Source: Legionella nautarum
GTDB lineage: Bacteria; Pseudomonadota; Gammaproteobacteria; Legionellales; Legionellaceae
Reading direction: 5' to 3'
Assembly: GCF_001467895.1 (NCBI RefSeq)
Contig: NZ_LNYO01000004.1
Coordinates: 1-64,000, forward strand
Length of the DNA stretch: 64,000 bases
Both the position numbers and the translations under genes were made by a program. Under the pieces are notes generated by a model, which had not been told where the DNA came from, made no database searches, and saw nothing but the letters and a program-made list of their open reading frames with translations. This document shows positions 48,548 through 58,552 of this stretch, piece after piece (within the stretch, counting starts at the first letter, position 1; each line of letters starts with the position of its first letter).

Positions 48548-48572
48548 ACAATACATTCAGTAACTGTATTGT
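48548..48572 (+). promoter_or_regulatory. Perfect inverted repeat over the transcription start
   Basis: ACAATACA (48548-48555) and TGTATTGT (48565-48572) are perfect inverse copies around a nine-base centre, overlapping the -10 and the likely start of transcription. It could be an operator or a 5' RNA hairpin of the downstream gene. Confidence 0.4.
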
Positions 48573-48586
48573 CCATGAGAGCAGCA

Positions 48587-49546
48587 ATGAAAACCCAAAA
48601 CATACAAGCTTTATTAAGCAACCGCAGAAACCCAACTCTAACAAGGCTCGATAAAGCATATAGAAAAGAAAGAAAAACCGAGCGTTTAATTTCAAAATTT
48701 TGGGATGATTTAGCTAAAGCAAATTTAAAATCAGATTCTTTTTTTAACTCTTTCAACTCAGGGTATTTTGAGCGTAAATATTTCAACGAAACCGAACAAT
48801 TTTCAAGCGCAATAACAATGAATAAAAATGGGAAATTCCTTGATAAAGGAAAGCCAGCAAATGGTAGATATATTTACATAGTTAATAAAAATTCAGAATT
48901 AATAGCTGTCCCCTTTATCAATAATTACTTTCATCACAGTCATTTAGCTAATGGTAGAAAAACAAAGGGAGCCGGCTTCATGACTTTTGAAGATGGGGTT
49001 CTAAAAGTTATCGATAACGATAGCGGTCACTATAAACCAACAGTAGAGCAAATGATGGATTTGTTGTCAGCTATTTGCCAGGCTGTTCCAAACCAGGTAA
49101 CTTTTGTTGATTACAGCCATGTTAAGGATGGAGTGATATATAAATGCCCGGTGAAGGAGTTGATTTATATTTTTGAAAAAGGTGGAACTTTTGATGATAT
49201 AGCTGATGTAGCAGTTCACGAAGCGTATAGTGGACAAAAAAAGCCAAATAAAACTTACCTAAATACTCGTTGGACTTCTGTAAAAGATATCGAAAGAAAT
49301 CTAAGAGCAAGTTTAGATTATCGTCTTGAAAACCCCAGCGGGTCTGATGAAAGCGCTTATACCTACGATCTCTCAAAGGCAGATGACTACAATATTCCAA
49401 GTGTAGGCAATAATTCAGATACGAATTCAATTACAAGTATAGGCAGTGATTCGGACATGGATATAACTTCGGATATTGACAACGATGCCGATACAAATTC
49501 CGATAATGAAGAAGCAGTTTCTACGACTAATCTAGGAATGAATTAA
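48587..49546 (+). CDS. Effector-like protein with SGHYxP motif and acidic tail
   Basis: About 319 residues, no signal peptide. The middle contains FHHSHLANGRKTKGAGFMTF and then DGVLKVIDNDSGHYKP, a pattern (HSSxLxG...AGxxxxxxGxLxxIxNxSGHYxP) that recurs in diverse bacterial toxin-like proteins. The last 50 residues are extremely rich in Asp, Ser, Asn and Thr. I chose the ATG at 48587 because it leaves a 5' leader of about 28 bases after the PmrA-type promoter and has GAGAG upstream; an ATG at 48575 and a TTG at 48569 are in frame. A related tail fragment lies at 46327-46476. Biochemical role unknown. Confidence 0.65.
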   Translation: MKTQNIQALLSNRRNPTLTRLDKAYRKERKTERLISKFWDDLAKANLKSDSFFNSFNSGYFERKYFNETEQFSSAITMNKNGKFLDKGKPANGRYIYIVNKNSELIAVPFINNYFHHSHLANGRKTKGAGFMTFEDGVLKVIDNDSGHYKPTVEQMMDLLSAICQAVPNQVTFVDYSHVKDGVIYKCPVKELIYIFEKGGTFDDIADVAVHEAYSGQKKPNKTYLNTRWTSVKDIERNLRASLDYRLENPSGSDESAYTYDLSKADDYNIPSVGNNSDTNSITSIGSDSDMDITSDIDNDADTNSDNEEAVSTTNLGMN

Positions 49547-49562
49547 CAAATTTGTTTTTCTC

Positions 49563-49590
49563 AAGGGCTTAAATCATTAAGCCCTTTTTT
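49563..49590 (+). terminator. Rho-independent terminator
   Basis: AAGGGCTTAA and TTAAGCCCTT pair perfectly around ATCA and are followed by more Ts. It lies 17 bases after the stop of the SGHYxP-motif gene and reads on the plus strand. Confidence 0.85.
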
Positions 49591-49615
49591 CTTTAATTGC
49601 CACCACGCAAAAAAA

Positions 49616-50896
49616 TTAAATGGCTTGAATTAGTTTTAAACCCGGTAAATAAGGTTGTAAAGCCTGAGGTATATGGATATTGCCTTCCTTATCTTGATAA
49701 TTCTCCAAAATTGCAACTAAAGTTCGGCCAACGGCCAGTCCAGAACCATTGAGAGTATGAACTAATTCTGTTTCTTTTGTTTCAGGGTGTCTATAGCGCG
49801 CTTTCATTCGTCGAGCTTGATAAGCTTCTGTATTTGAACAAGAAGAAATTTCTCTATATCTATTTTGACTAGGTAACCATACTTCTAGATCGTAAGTTTT
49901 TGTAGCACCAGCGCTCATATCCCCAGAGCATAAAGTAACTACTCGGTAAGCCAAATTTAAGCGTTGCAAAATAACTTCTGCATGCTGCACTAAACGCTCA
50001 AGCGCTTCGTAAGAAGCTTCAGGAGTCGTTATCCAAATAAGTTCAACTTTTTCAAATTGATGTTGTCTAATCATTCCTTTAGTATCTTTACCGTAGGAAC
50101 CTGCCTCAGAGCGAAAACAGGGGGAGTGGCAGACATGACGAATTGGTAAAGATTCTACAGGTAAAATAGTGTCGCGTACGGTATTCGTCACTGAAATTTC
50201 AGAGGTTGAAATCAGATAATAATCTTGTTCGCCTCTGAGTTTAAACAAATCATCTTCAAATTTTGGTAACTGCCCCGTCCCTAATAAGCTATCGGCGTTA
50301 ACAATGTAAGGAACGTAAATTTCTTGGTAATTATGTTCCTGAGTATGAATATCCAACATAAATTGAATCAAAGCACGATGAAGCCGAGCAAGCTGGCCTT
50401 TCATAACGACAAAACGGGAACCGGTGATTTTAGCGGCTAAACCAAAATCCATTTCACCTAAAGCTTCGCCTAATTCATCATGTGGCTTCACAGGAAAATC
50501 AAAACTAGGGATAGTACCCCAACGTCTAAGCTCTACATTATCATTCTCATCCTTGCCTACAGGCACTGATTCGTGAGGCAAATTGGGTAAGCTTAAGGTT
50601 ATTGTCTCTAATTGCTGTAAAACCTGTTCGAGTTCTGTTTTTTTAGCATCTAATTCTTGCCCAAGACGATTGACGTCTTCTCGCATAGATTCAATATTTT
50701 CACCACGTGCTTTCGCTTGACCAATCGCCTTAGAACGTTGATTGCGCTCATTTTGCAGTGCTTGAGTAGCCATTTGCAGCACTTTTCTTTTATCTTCGAG
50801 CGAGACAAATGCATCGATATCAAAAACAAAACCACGTCGCTTTAGTTGTTCAGCGACATATTGGGGATTATCACGCAATAATTGAGCATCTAACAT
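49616..50896 (-). CDS. serS: Seryl-tRNA synthetase
   Basis: Class II synthetase, 426 residues. The N-terminal coiled-coil arm is present ([20 protein letters not shown] to [11 protein letters not shown]), followed by STSEISVTN, motif 2 ([20 protein letters not shown]) and motif 3 ([20 protein letters not shown]). It lies two bases downstream of lpxA on the same strand, the place occupied by lpxB in E. coli. Confidence 0.97.
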   Translation of the reverse strand: MLDAQLLRDNPQYVAEQLKRRGFVFDIDAFVSLEDKRKVLQMATQALQNERNQRSKAIGQAKARGENIESMREDVNRLGQELDAKKTELEQVLQQLETITLSLPNLPHESVPVGKDENDNVELRRWGTIPSFDFPVKPHDELGEALGEMDFGLAAKITGSRFVVMKGQLARLHRALIQFMLDIHTQEHNYQEIYVPYIVNADSLLGTGQLPKFEDDLFKLRGEQDYYLISTSEISVTNTVRDTILPVESLPIRHVCHSPCFRSEAGSYGKDTKGMIRQHQFEKVELIWITTPEASYEALERLVQHAEVILQRLNLAYRVVTLCSGDMSAGATKTYDLEVWLPSQNRYREISSCSNTEAYQARRMKARYRHPETKETELVHTLNGSGLAVGRTLVAILENYQDKEGNIHIPQALQPYLPGLKLIQAI

Positions 50897-50898
50897 GA

Positions 50899-51669
50899 TT
50901 ACCTCACAATACCCCGAGTTGATTGGTTCAATGCATCAATCATGAGAATTACTTCAGGGCAATCATTTTGCATGAACTCCAATTCCGCTACTGCTTGTTG
51001 CACAGTTAATCCTTTACGAAAAATAATTTTATAAGCCCGTCGCAATTGCTCAACAGCTGACACGGAAAATCCTCGGCGGCGTAAACCCACTGTGTTTAGG
51101 CCACAAGCCGAGGTGGTATGGCCGGCAATCATAACGTAAGGCAATACATCTTTGTTGATATAAGTTGCTCGCGCAATAAAAGCATAAGCGCCCACATGGC
51201 AAAACTGATGTATAGCAGCATAAGCACCAATAATAGCAAAATCATGAACAATGACATGCCCAGAAAGTGCCGAATAATTAATCATAGTGACGTTATCACC
51301 AACCACACAATCATGACCAATATGAGCATAGGCCATTAAGTAATTTTGATTGCCTATTCGAGTAATGCCTCCGCCCTTCACAGTACCGCGACTTATCATG
51401 CAGTACTCGCGAATAATATTATTGTCACCAATTTCTAAACGAGTTGGTTCACCTTTATAAGTGATATCTTGCGGCTCGTCACCAACTGAAGCAAATTGGA
51501 AAATCTTATTGTTTTTACCTATCACAGTTGGACCTTGAATTACCACATGTGGGCCAATCCAAGTACCTTCACCAATTTCAACTCCGGCACCAATTACAGA
51601 GCCTGGACCTATTGATACCCCTGCTGCCAATTTGGCGGTGGGATGGATCATCGCGCGTTCATCTATCAC
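50899..51669 (-). CDS. lpxA: UDP-N-acetylglucosamine acyltransferase
   Basis: First step of lipid A synthesis: 3-O-acylation of UDP-GlcNAc. Hexapeptide repeats form a left-handed beta helix ([28 protein letters not shown]), and the catalytic His region is [21 protein letters not shown] at 51669 gives [14 protein letters not shown], in line with the E. coli start MIDKSAFVHPTA. It overlaps fabZ by 11 bases. 256 residues, about normal. Confidence 0.95.
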   Translation of the reverse strand: MIDERAMIHPTAKLAAGVSIGPGSVIGAGVEIGEGTWIGPHVVIQGPTVIGKNNKIFQFASVGDEPQDITYKGEPTRLEIGDNNIIREYCMISRGTVKGGGITRIGNQNYLMAYAHIGHDCVVGDNVTMINYSALSGHVIVHDFAIIGAYAAIHQFCHVGAYAFIARATYINKDVLPYVMIAGHTTSACGLNTVGLRRRGFSVSAVEQLRRAYKIIFRKGLTVQQAVAELEFMQNDCPEVILMIDALNQSTRGIVR

Positions 51670-52117
51670 TTTTTATTTCCTTCGCTGCACTCATTAAGTC
51701 TGCGGAGCAGGCTAGTTTGTCACCGACAAACGCTTCACCATGCATTCGCCAAAAATCGCGTTTTTGACCAACAAATTTAACCTCTAAACGTAATTGATCG
51801 CCAGGAGTCACAACTTGTTTAAATTTGGCATTATCAATGCCCGCAAAAAAATACAAAAACTCATGCCCTTCTTTTGGAGAGCGCGACAAATTAGATAATA
51901 GCGCGCTTGCTTGTGCCAAAGCTTCAAGCATTAGCACTCCAGGCATGATGGGATTTCCTGGGAAATGCCCGTTAAAAAAGGGTTCGTTAATAGTTACATT
52001 TTTTGTAGCAATCAAATAATCAAACGGGGTGTACTCTAGAACCCGATCAACTAGGAGGAATGGATAACGATGTGGCAACATTCCAAGAATTTTGATTATG
52101 TCAACGGACTCACTCAT
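51659..52117 (-). CDS. fabZ: 3-hydroxyacyl-ACP dehydratase FabZ
   Basis: Fatty-acid elongation dehydratase. LPHRYPFLLVDRVLE and GHFPGNPIMPGVLMLEALAQ contain the catalytic His and Glu. 152 residues, normal length. It lies between lpxD and lpxA as in E. coli, with a 114-base gap after lpxD. Confidence 0.97.
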   Translation of the reverse strand: MSESVDIIKILGMLPHRYPFLLVDRVLEYTPFDYLIATKNVTINEPFFNGHFPGNPIMPGVLMLEALAQASALLSNLSRSPKEGHEFLYFFAGIDNAKFKQVVTPGDQLRLEVKFVGQKRDFWRMHGEAFVGDKLACSADLMSAAKEIKSDR

Positions 52118-52231
52118 ACTTTAGCTCTCACTACATTCATAATTCTATCGCTTCCTCATAGGTCTCCAGCTTAAAAAAGATTAACCCGCAAACTCAGACT
52201 AAACAAGCTGACCTCGTGGGCTCTCTTCCCG

Positions 52232-53278
52232 TTAATTCTGAGAGCTATGTTCCTTATTTTTGCTATATTCTTTTTCCAGTCTTGCGAGCCGAATAATGTA
52301 ATCATCAAGACGGCGAAAACGCGCGGCATTACGACGCCACTGCTGGTGCTCGCTCACGATAATTCCCGAAGAATAAACGCCGGCTTTAGACAGTGATTTA
52401 CTTACCGTTGACATGCCAGTGATAACGACATCATCCGCCAAATGTACATGCGCAGCAATACAACTAGCTCCACCAACAATACAATCTTCGCCAATTTGCG
52501 TATAAGCACCTATCGCCGCGCAACCAGCAATTGCGCTATGTTTACCAATGGTTACATCATGAGCAATTTGGACCAAATTATCAATATGTACGCCCTCACA
52601 AATATAGGTGTCGCCCAATGAGCCTCTAGCAACAACAGTATTTGCACCGAGCTGAACATAATCTTCGATCACTACACCGCCAAATGCTGCGCCGCTATGC
52701 CAGCGACCTTGTTTCTTTACACTATTGAAGGGAGATGCGCCAAGAACAGCTCCATTTTCAATCACCACATGGGCACCTAACTTCGAACCACTATGAATAT
52801 AAACACCAGATCCAATTCTAGTATGCGGCCCTATCTCCACTCCTTCCTCAATGACAGAATTTGCTGCTATTTTTACACCATCACCCAACTTTACTGAATC
52901 AGCAATAACGGTACCGGCTCCTACAGTAACCTGTTCCCCTAAAAGAGCTGTAGGAGAAATGAGCGCTTTAGGATGAATACCTTCCTGATGTTTAATTGTC
53001 GGCACAAATAGTTCTGCAGCACGGGTCATACTTTCTAAGGGATTAGCAACAACGATGGAGTTTACTGGGCAATAATGAACATGCCTAGCTGTTAACAACA
53101 CCACACCAGCCTGAGTTTTATCCAACAACTGTAACATCACAATATTTTCAAAGTAAGTTAGATCGGAACTTGTAGCACGGCTCAGAGAGGCTATCCCCCT
53201 GATAGATTGCTTAGCATTACCATGCAAGCAACCATCAAGGTGGTACGCCAATTCGGCAAGGGTGTACACAGATTTCAC
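52232..53278 (-). CDS. lpxD: UDP-3-O-acylglucosamine N-acyltransferase
   Basis: Third step of lipid A synthesis, N-acylation of UDP-3-O-acyl-GlcN. An N-terminal uridine-binding domain (MKSVYTLAELAYHLDGCLHG) precedes a long hexapeptide-repeat region (ALLGEQVTVGAGTVIADSVK to YTQIGEDCIVGGASCIAAHV). The catalytic His candidate lies in VQIAHDVTIGKHSAIAG. 348 residues, normal. Five bases separate it from skp. Confidence 0.95.
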   Translation of the reverse strand: MKSVYTLAELAYHLDGCLHGNAKQSIRGIASLSRATSSDLTYFENIVMLQLLDKTQAGVVLLTARHVHYCPVNSIVVANPLESMTRAAELFVPTIKHQEGIHPKALISPTALLGEQVTVGAGTVIADSVKLGDGVKIAANSVIEEGVEIGPHTRIGSGVYIHSGSKLGAHVVIENGAVLGASPFNSVKKQGRWHSGAAFGGVVIEDYVQLGANTVVARGSLGDTYICEGVHIDNLVQIAHDVTIGKHSAIAGCAAIGAYTQIGEDCIVGGASCIAAHVHLADDVVITGMSTVSKSLSKAGVYSSGIIVSEHQQWRRNAARFRRLDDYIIRLARLEKEYSKNKEHSSQN

Positions 53279-53283
53279 ACTGA

Positions 53284-53781
53284 TTAGCTAATTTGCTTGA
53301 TCACGTTTTCAGTAATATCTAGCTTCTCAGAACTAAAGGGAGCTGCATCCTTTTGTAGAACGATGTCATATTTATCAGTGTCAGCAACTTTAGCAATCGC
53401 TTTACGAATTTTGCTATATAGCTCTTCCATTGCTTCGTTGTGAGCTGTGCTTAATTCTTGTTGATATTGTTGACCTTCTCTTTCAAAAGTTTGCTGTGTA
53501 GCAAGAATCTTTTTCTCCAGATCCTTTTTCTGTGAATCGCTCATTATTGAGCCATCACGCTTAAATTTTTCCATGTCTTGTTTTAAACCCTCTTCCATGG
53601 CGACTAGTTTGTCACGACGGGGTTTAAAATCTTTTTCTAGTTTTTGCTGAATTGTTTTCATCTGGCTAGAAGTTTGCATAATCTTCTGCAAATCGACCAC
53701 GCCAATTTTTGCTTCTGCAAACGCATTAAAACCAACTAAGCTCAACATCAACGAGATTAAAATCCCACTCACACGCTTCAT
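53284..53781 (-). CDS. skp: Periplasmic chaperone Skp/OmpH
   Basis: Holdase for outer-membrane proteins on the way to BamA. It has a signal peptide (MKRVSGILISLMLSLVGFNAFA), then AKIGVVDLQKIMQTSSQMKT and a long charged coiled coil rich in Lys, Glu and Gln (residues about 45-125). 165 residues. It is located between bamA and lpxD as usual. Confidence 0.93.
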   Translation of the reverse strand: MKRVSGILISLMLSLVGFNAFAEAKIGVVDLQKIMQTSSQMKTIQQKLEKDFKPRRDKLVAMEEGLKQDMEKFKRDGSIMSDSQKKDLEKKILATQQTFEREGQQYQQELSTAHNEAMEELYSKIRKAIAKVADTDKYDIVLQKDAAPFSSEKLDITENVIKQIS

Positions 53782-53905
53782 TTTTATTGCTCTCCTAATT
53801 AAAAGATCCTGATGCTATCACAGATCATCCACGGTTGCGATAATTGTGAAAAGTTCTATCGTAAATTTTCTTTATCGAATAACCCAAGCTTTCTCTTATT
53901 TCATT

Positions 53906-56221
53906 TTAAAACCCTGATGACAAAGTAAATTGGAATATCTGCTCATCATCAAAAGGTTGTTTATTTAAGGGCTTAGCTACGCTGAATGCCAAAGGTCCAA
54001 AAGGCGAACGCCATTCAACAGACAGACCAGCCGAATAGCGCAAAGGTCCAGAATCAATACCTGTTAAGAAAGTTGGCATGCGACTCGCATAAACGTTACC
54101 CGCATCTGCAAAGATTGTCGTTCTGATAGTATCTCGGCTCAATGGATAAGGCAAAATAAGTCCTGCACTCGCATTCAGTAAGAAGTTTCCTCCTAAGGCA
54201 TTAAAGTTGTTATCTTTAGGCCCCAAAGAGTAGCTGTCATAACCACGCACCTGCCCTGGATAAGCAATACCCCCTGCATAATAGTTTTCGAAGAAAGGCA
54301 AACCATCTCGGTTAAAGGTATTACCATAACCCACATTACCTAAGGCAGTGAAAATAAATCCTTTTAACAGAGGCTGATAGAAGCGAGTCATATAGGATGC
54401 TTTGTAATAGGACAAAGACCTAGCTGATGTCGGTAAGGCAACTAAAACGTTCGCTTGTTGGTTCCAACCTCGCGTTGGATAAGGCATTTGATCATAAGTA
54501 TTACGGCTCCAACCTGAACTTAAACGGATCTCATGGAAATTACGACCATGTATAAGCGCGAAATTGCGAATCTGTTCTACGAAACCAACCGATTTAATCC
54601 GTAAATCCTGATAACCATAGCCCAATTGCAAGCTACTGTATTCGCTAAGAAGAATGTTATAGCTGACATCGGCTCCGAAACGGTCCGCGGAGTACACGCT
54701 GATGTCTTTTAGTCGCTTAGGATCAATGGTTTGATAATAAAGGTTAATACCACGTCCAACACCTGTTTTGGTGTAGAAAGGATTGTAATAATTGAAGGAA
54801 TAATCTTTACCCCAATAGCTTGCGTTGAAACCTACGCCTACAGAACGACCCGTACCCATAAAATTGTGCTGATTAAAGGCAGCATTAAATTGCGGACCAT
54901 TTGTTCCATAACCCAAAGAGGCCGTCGCTTCTGCAGAAGGCGCTTCTTCGATTTCCACATCCAAATCAACCTGGTTATTAGCACCAGGAACTGGGGTTGT
55001 TTTCACATTAACATTCTTTAAATAACCCAAAAGACGCATTTGTCTTTCAGACTCTTTAATGTTGTGAAGTGATAACAAGGAACCTTCATTCTGACGAATA
55101 ACATTTCGTAATACATAATCCGCTGTTTTGGTATTACCATGGAAATTAATGCGTCTTACATAGACATGACGTCCAGGTTCTACAATGAAAGTAATAAAGA
55201 CGGTTTTATTTTTTTCGTCAATGCGCGGCTCAGCATTAATTGCAGGAAAGCCATATCCAATGTCCCCTAGCGCTAAACCCATTGCAGAAATTGATTCAGT
55301 CACTTTCTTTCTTGAAAATACTTCACCTTGTTTGACTTGAACCAGCGAATCAATTTTCTCTTTTGGTAAAATAGTTTTGCCAATGACTGAATAACCCGAA
55401 AAACGATATTGCGGACCTTCTTCTATATGAATATTAATAAAAACATCTTTCTTATCAGGAGATAATAAAACCTGGGAGGAAACTATTTTAAATTTCAAAT
55501 AACCGCGATCGAGATAAAACGAGCGTAAGGATTCTAAGGATGCATCCATCGCGGCTTTAGTATACTGATCTCTTTTAGTAAGGTAGGTAAAGATGCTTGA
55601 AGTCGATAAAGACATCTGCGGCATCAATTCATTACTTGAAAAGTCGTGGTTGCCAATGAACTTAATTTCTTTGATGCGCGAAACACGGCCTTCAGAGATT
55701 GCCGCATTGATTGCAACACGGTTTTCAGTGAGATTTTTTACACTGGTTTCAATACGGGCATTATATTTTCCACGCGCATTATAGGCTTGTTTTAACTCTT
55801 TTTCTAAGCGCTCGAGCGATGAGCGCTGAAAGACACGCCCCTTCACTAAACCAAGTTGCTTTAGTAACTCTTTCATTTTTTCGCTGGGAATTTCTTTATT
55901 CCCTGCGACGGTCACTGAACCGATGGTTGCCCGCTCAACCACATTAACAATTAGTGTATTTCCCTGTCTTTCGAGTTCAACGGATTGGAAAAAACCGGTA
56001 TCGTACAAAGCTCGAATAATTTGCGCTGTAGAAGCAGGTCCTACTTCTTCACCCACTTGGACAGGCAAATAGTTTAATACGGTACCTGTGCTAACTCGCT
56101 GTAACCCGGTTATTTTGATATCACGTACTATAAATTCATTTGCTGCACTAACTTGTATTGACCAAGTTAACATCGTTGAACAACAAATACCCAATAAAAT
56201 TTTTCTACTGACTTTTTTCAT
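53906..56221 (-). CDS. bamA: Outer-membrane assembly factor BamA
   Basis: Core of the BAM complex. A signal peptide (MKKVSRKILLGICCSTMLTW to about Ala26) is followed by five POTRA domains, the first reading FIVRDIKITGLQRVSTGTV. The C-terminal 16-strand barrel contains GRGINLYYQTIDPK and the conserved VRGYDSYSLGP, and ends with Phe (FTLSSGF). The ATG at 56221 was chosen because it starts the signal peptide; the frame extends 18 codons further upstream. About 771 residues, within the normal range. It follows rseP with a gap of about 180 bases, so it may have its own promoter. Confidence 0.97.
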   Translation of the reverse strand: MKKVSRKILLGICCSTMLTWSIQVSAANEFIVRDIKITGLQRVSTGTVLNYLPVQVGEEVGPASTAQIIRALYDTGFFQSVELERQGNTLIVNVVERATIGSVTVAGNKEIPSEKMKELLKQLGLVKGRVFQRSSLERLEKELKQAYNARGKYNARIETSVKNLTENRVAINAAISEGRVSRIKEIKFIGNHDFSSNELMPQMSLSTSSIFTYLTKRDQYTKAAMDASLESLRSFYLDRGYLKFKIVSSQVLLSPDKKDVFINIHIEEGPQYRFSGYSVIGKTILPKEKIDSLVQVKQGEVFSRKKVTESISAMGLALGDIGYGFPAINAEPRIDEKNKTVFITFIVEPGRHVYVRRINFHGNTKTADYVLRNVIRQNEGSLLSLHNIKESERQMRLLGYLKNVNVKTTPVPGANNQVDLDVEIEEAPSAEATASLGYGTNGPQFNAAFNQHNFMGTGRSVGVGFNASYWGKDYSFNYYNPFYTKTGVGRGINLYYQTIDPKRLKDISVYSADRFGADVSYNILLSEYSSLQLGYGYQDLRIKSVGFVEQIRNFALIHGRNFHEIRLSSGWSRNTYDQMPYPTRGWNQQANVLVALPTSARSLSYYKASYMTRFYQPLLKGFIFTALGNVGYGNTFNRDGLPFFENYYAGGIAYPGQVRGYDSYSLGPKDNNFNALGGNFLLNASAGLILPYPLSRDTIRTTIFADAGNVYASRMPTFLTGIDSGPLRYSAGLSVEWRSPFGPLAFSVAKPLNKQPFDDEQIFQFTLSSGF

Positions 56222-56399
56222 TCTTATATTACGTCCAGCACAGATAATCTTATTTCTGGAGTCAAAGGAAATCATCCCAGGAATCCAGCGAGAAATAATT
56301 TTTGCAACCTTTTATAGGAACTGACCGACCCTGTCAAGAAATTGAATAAGACCTTACCTGGCTTGTATACTTCAACTTAGTTCAGTTTATCAAAAATTA

Positions 56400-57752
56400 T
56401 CAATTAGTTAAGCGTGATATATCATTGCTTAACGCCAATAGCATTAATCCCATTAACACCATCAATCCTAAATAAATACCTACCGATTTTATATTATCCG
56501 AAAGCGGCCTACCTCGAATCACTTCAATAATACAGTACAACAAATGCCCACCATCCAGCATAGGAATAGGCAATATATTTAAGACACCTAAACTAATGCT
56601 AACCAACGCTAAAAATGACAGATAGTAGGTTAATCCGCTGCGAGCTGATTCACCAGCACCTTGAGCAATACCCACCGGGCCACTGATACTCTGTAAAGCT
56701 AATTTACCGGTTACAAAACGTCCAATTAACGAAAAAGTAGCGCCCGTAAGTTCAACAGTTTGGGTAAAAGCCGTTCTAACAGCTTGCAGTGGTCCCTGAC
56801 GCTCCGTACGTAACCATTGAGCAGGCCAATCCACTTTTTCTGAACGAAGACCTAAAAAACCCTCTTTTTTGCTACCATTAAGCTTCGCGCCGATCTGTAA
56901 ATTAACAACTTGATTTTCACCCTTTCTGCTAATCACGAGTGCTAATTGCTCATCAGGATGCTGCCTGACATACTCTACCAAATCCAACCAGTCATCTATA
57001 GGTTTATTATTTATTTCTTTAATCACATCGCCTGCTTGTAACCCAGCAGCATTAGCAGGTGATTCTTTTACTATTTCGCCAATGATAGGTGGAATGTTCG
57101 GAATAAAGGGTTTTATACCTAAGCTTTTTAAAGGATCAGGTTTTTTAGGATCCAACTCCCAATTAGCAAGAGGTAAGGATAGGGTTTTCTTTTGACCATT
57201 GCCTAAGGATTTTACCGTCAGCGAAACCGTTATATCACTACCAAGCAGAGGCATCAAGGCAAACTGAAAATCACGCCAACTATTTATTTTCCTGTCATCC
57301 AGCGCCACAATTTCTTGCTTGGGCTCTAAACCCGCTTTGGCAGCAATACTATTCGCATTTACTCCATCGATCATGGGTGCTAGGGATTTAATACCAATGA
57401 CGAGTACAAGCCATAAAGCGACAAAGGCAAAAATAAAATTAAATAAGGGGCCGGCCACAATAATGGCAATTCGCGCCCAAACCGATTTATTATTAAATGC
57501 CAGATGGCGTTCTGCAGCCGGAACTTCTCCTTCACCCTCGTCTAACATTTTCACGTAGCCGCCTAAGGGAAGTAGGGACCATACATACTCTGTCCCCTGC
57601 TTACCCTGCCAACGTGCTAAAACTTTTCCAAAACCAAAAGAAAAACGTAAAACCTTAACGCCACAGAGACGAGCAACCAAAAAATGACCGTACTCATGTA
57701 CTGTGATTAAGAGTAATAATGCCAGGAAAAAATAAAGCAGGGTTGCAACCAT
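56400..57752 (-). CDS. rseP: Site-2 metalloprotease RseP
   Basis: Intramembrane zinc protease of the envelope stress pathway. HEYGH (residues about 20-24) is the HExxH zinc site, and NILPIPMLDGGHL near the C-terminus holds the third-ligand Asp. Two PDZ domains lie between them (one around IIGEIVKESPANAAGLQAGD). 450 residues with four membrane segments. It starts two bases after cdsA. dxr, which sits elsewhere in this cluster in E. coli, is absent. Confidence 0.96.
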   Translation of the reverse strand: MVATLLYFFLALLLLITVHEYGHFLVARLCGVKVLRFSFGFGKVLARWQGKQGTEYVWSLLPLGGYVKMLDEGEGEVPAAERHLAFNNKSVWARIAIIVAGPLFNFIFAFVALWLVLVIGIKSLAPMIDGVNANSIAAKAGLEPKQEIVALDDRKINSWRDFQFALMPLLGSDITVSLTVKSLGNGQKKTLSLPLANWELDPKKPDPLKSLGIKPFIPNIPPIIGEIVKESPANAAGLQAGDVIKEINNKPIDDWLDLVEYVRQHPDEQLALVISRKGENQVVNLQIGAKLNGSKKEGFLGLRSEKVDWPAQWLRTERQGPLQAVRTAFTQTVELTGATFSLIGRFVTGKLALQSISGPVGIAQGAGESARSGLTYYLSFLALVSISLGVLNILPIPMLDGGHLLYCIIEVIRGRPLSDNIKSVGIYLGLMVLMGLMLLALSNDISRLTN

Positions 57753-57754
57753 AG

Positions 57755-58552
57755 TTATATTCCCGTGTTTAAAAAAACCAACCCACAGTAAAATAAAGGT
57801 AAGGCGGCAATCAAACTATCTAAACGATCGAGTATTCCACCATGCCCTGGCAATATATGCCCAGTATCTTTAATATTAGTCCGCCTTTTCAACATAGAAA
57901 TAAATAAATCCCCTAATATGGAAATTAATGTAGTAACTACTGCGATTAAAAACCAATTGACTATTCCTTTAGGCTGAAAATAAAAATAACCAGCCAATGC
58001 AATTAACATCGAGAGTAAAAAACCACCCAGCAAACCCTCTATTGTTTTACCTGGGCTCACTAGGGGAATTAATTTATGCTTTCCCCATTGCTTACCCGCT
58101 AAATACGCACCGATATCAGCAGCCCAAATTAGACACAGTAAATAAACCACTAAGTTTTTACCTTCGTAGCCATGATAGAGCCTCAACATGCTTTGTGCAA
58201 ATAAAGGAAGCAGAAGGAGTCCGGCAAAAAATACAATCCATGTATGCCCCCAAATACGTTGAGATTTAGGAAAATTGAGTACAGCAATTAAAATCGCTAC
58301 CCAACCGAATAGCCCAGCGAATAACCAATAATAAAAACCTAGATGACTTAACCAGGTAAGAGCCAATAAAAAAATAACAAAGACAATTTTCAACCATGGC
58401 TGCTTAATAGGAATTAAAACTAACCACTCTAAACCACAAGCAACGAGCAATAGCAGAACCAAATCAATAAAAATCCAGCTTTTTGCATAATAAATGATGA
58501 ATAAAACAAGCGGTACAAGCACTAAGCTGGTTAATAACCTTTGTTTAAACAT
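57755..58552 (-). CDS. cdsA: Phosphatidate cytidylyltransferase
   Basis: Makes CDP-diacylglycerol. It is a polytopic membrane protein of about 265 residues with the signature [17 protein letters not shown] near the C-terminus and [16 protein letters not shown], where the metal-binding Asp is expected. The ATG at 58552 overlaps uppS by eight bases; an ATG at 58558 is also in frame. Confidence 0.94.
   Translation of the reverse strand: MFKQRLLTSLVLVPLVLFIIYYAKSWIFIDLVLLLLVACGLEWLVLIPIKQPWLKIVFVIFLLALTWLSHLGFYYWLFAGLFGWVAILIAVLNFPKSQRIWGHTWIVFFAGLLLLPLFAQSMLRLYHGYEGKNLVVYLLCLIWAADIGAYLAGKQWGKHKLIPLVSPGKTIEGLLGGFLLSMLIALAGYFYFQPKGIVNWFLIAVVTTLISILGDLFISMLKRRTNIKDTGHILPGHGGILDRLDSLIAALPLFYCGLVFLNTGI

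Noticed and set aside
48548-48572. Terminator reading toward the SET gene
   Set aside because: The stem is AT-rich and short, lacks a T-run and overlaps a promoter; more likely an operator or leader hairpin.
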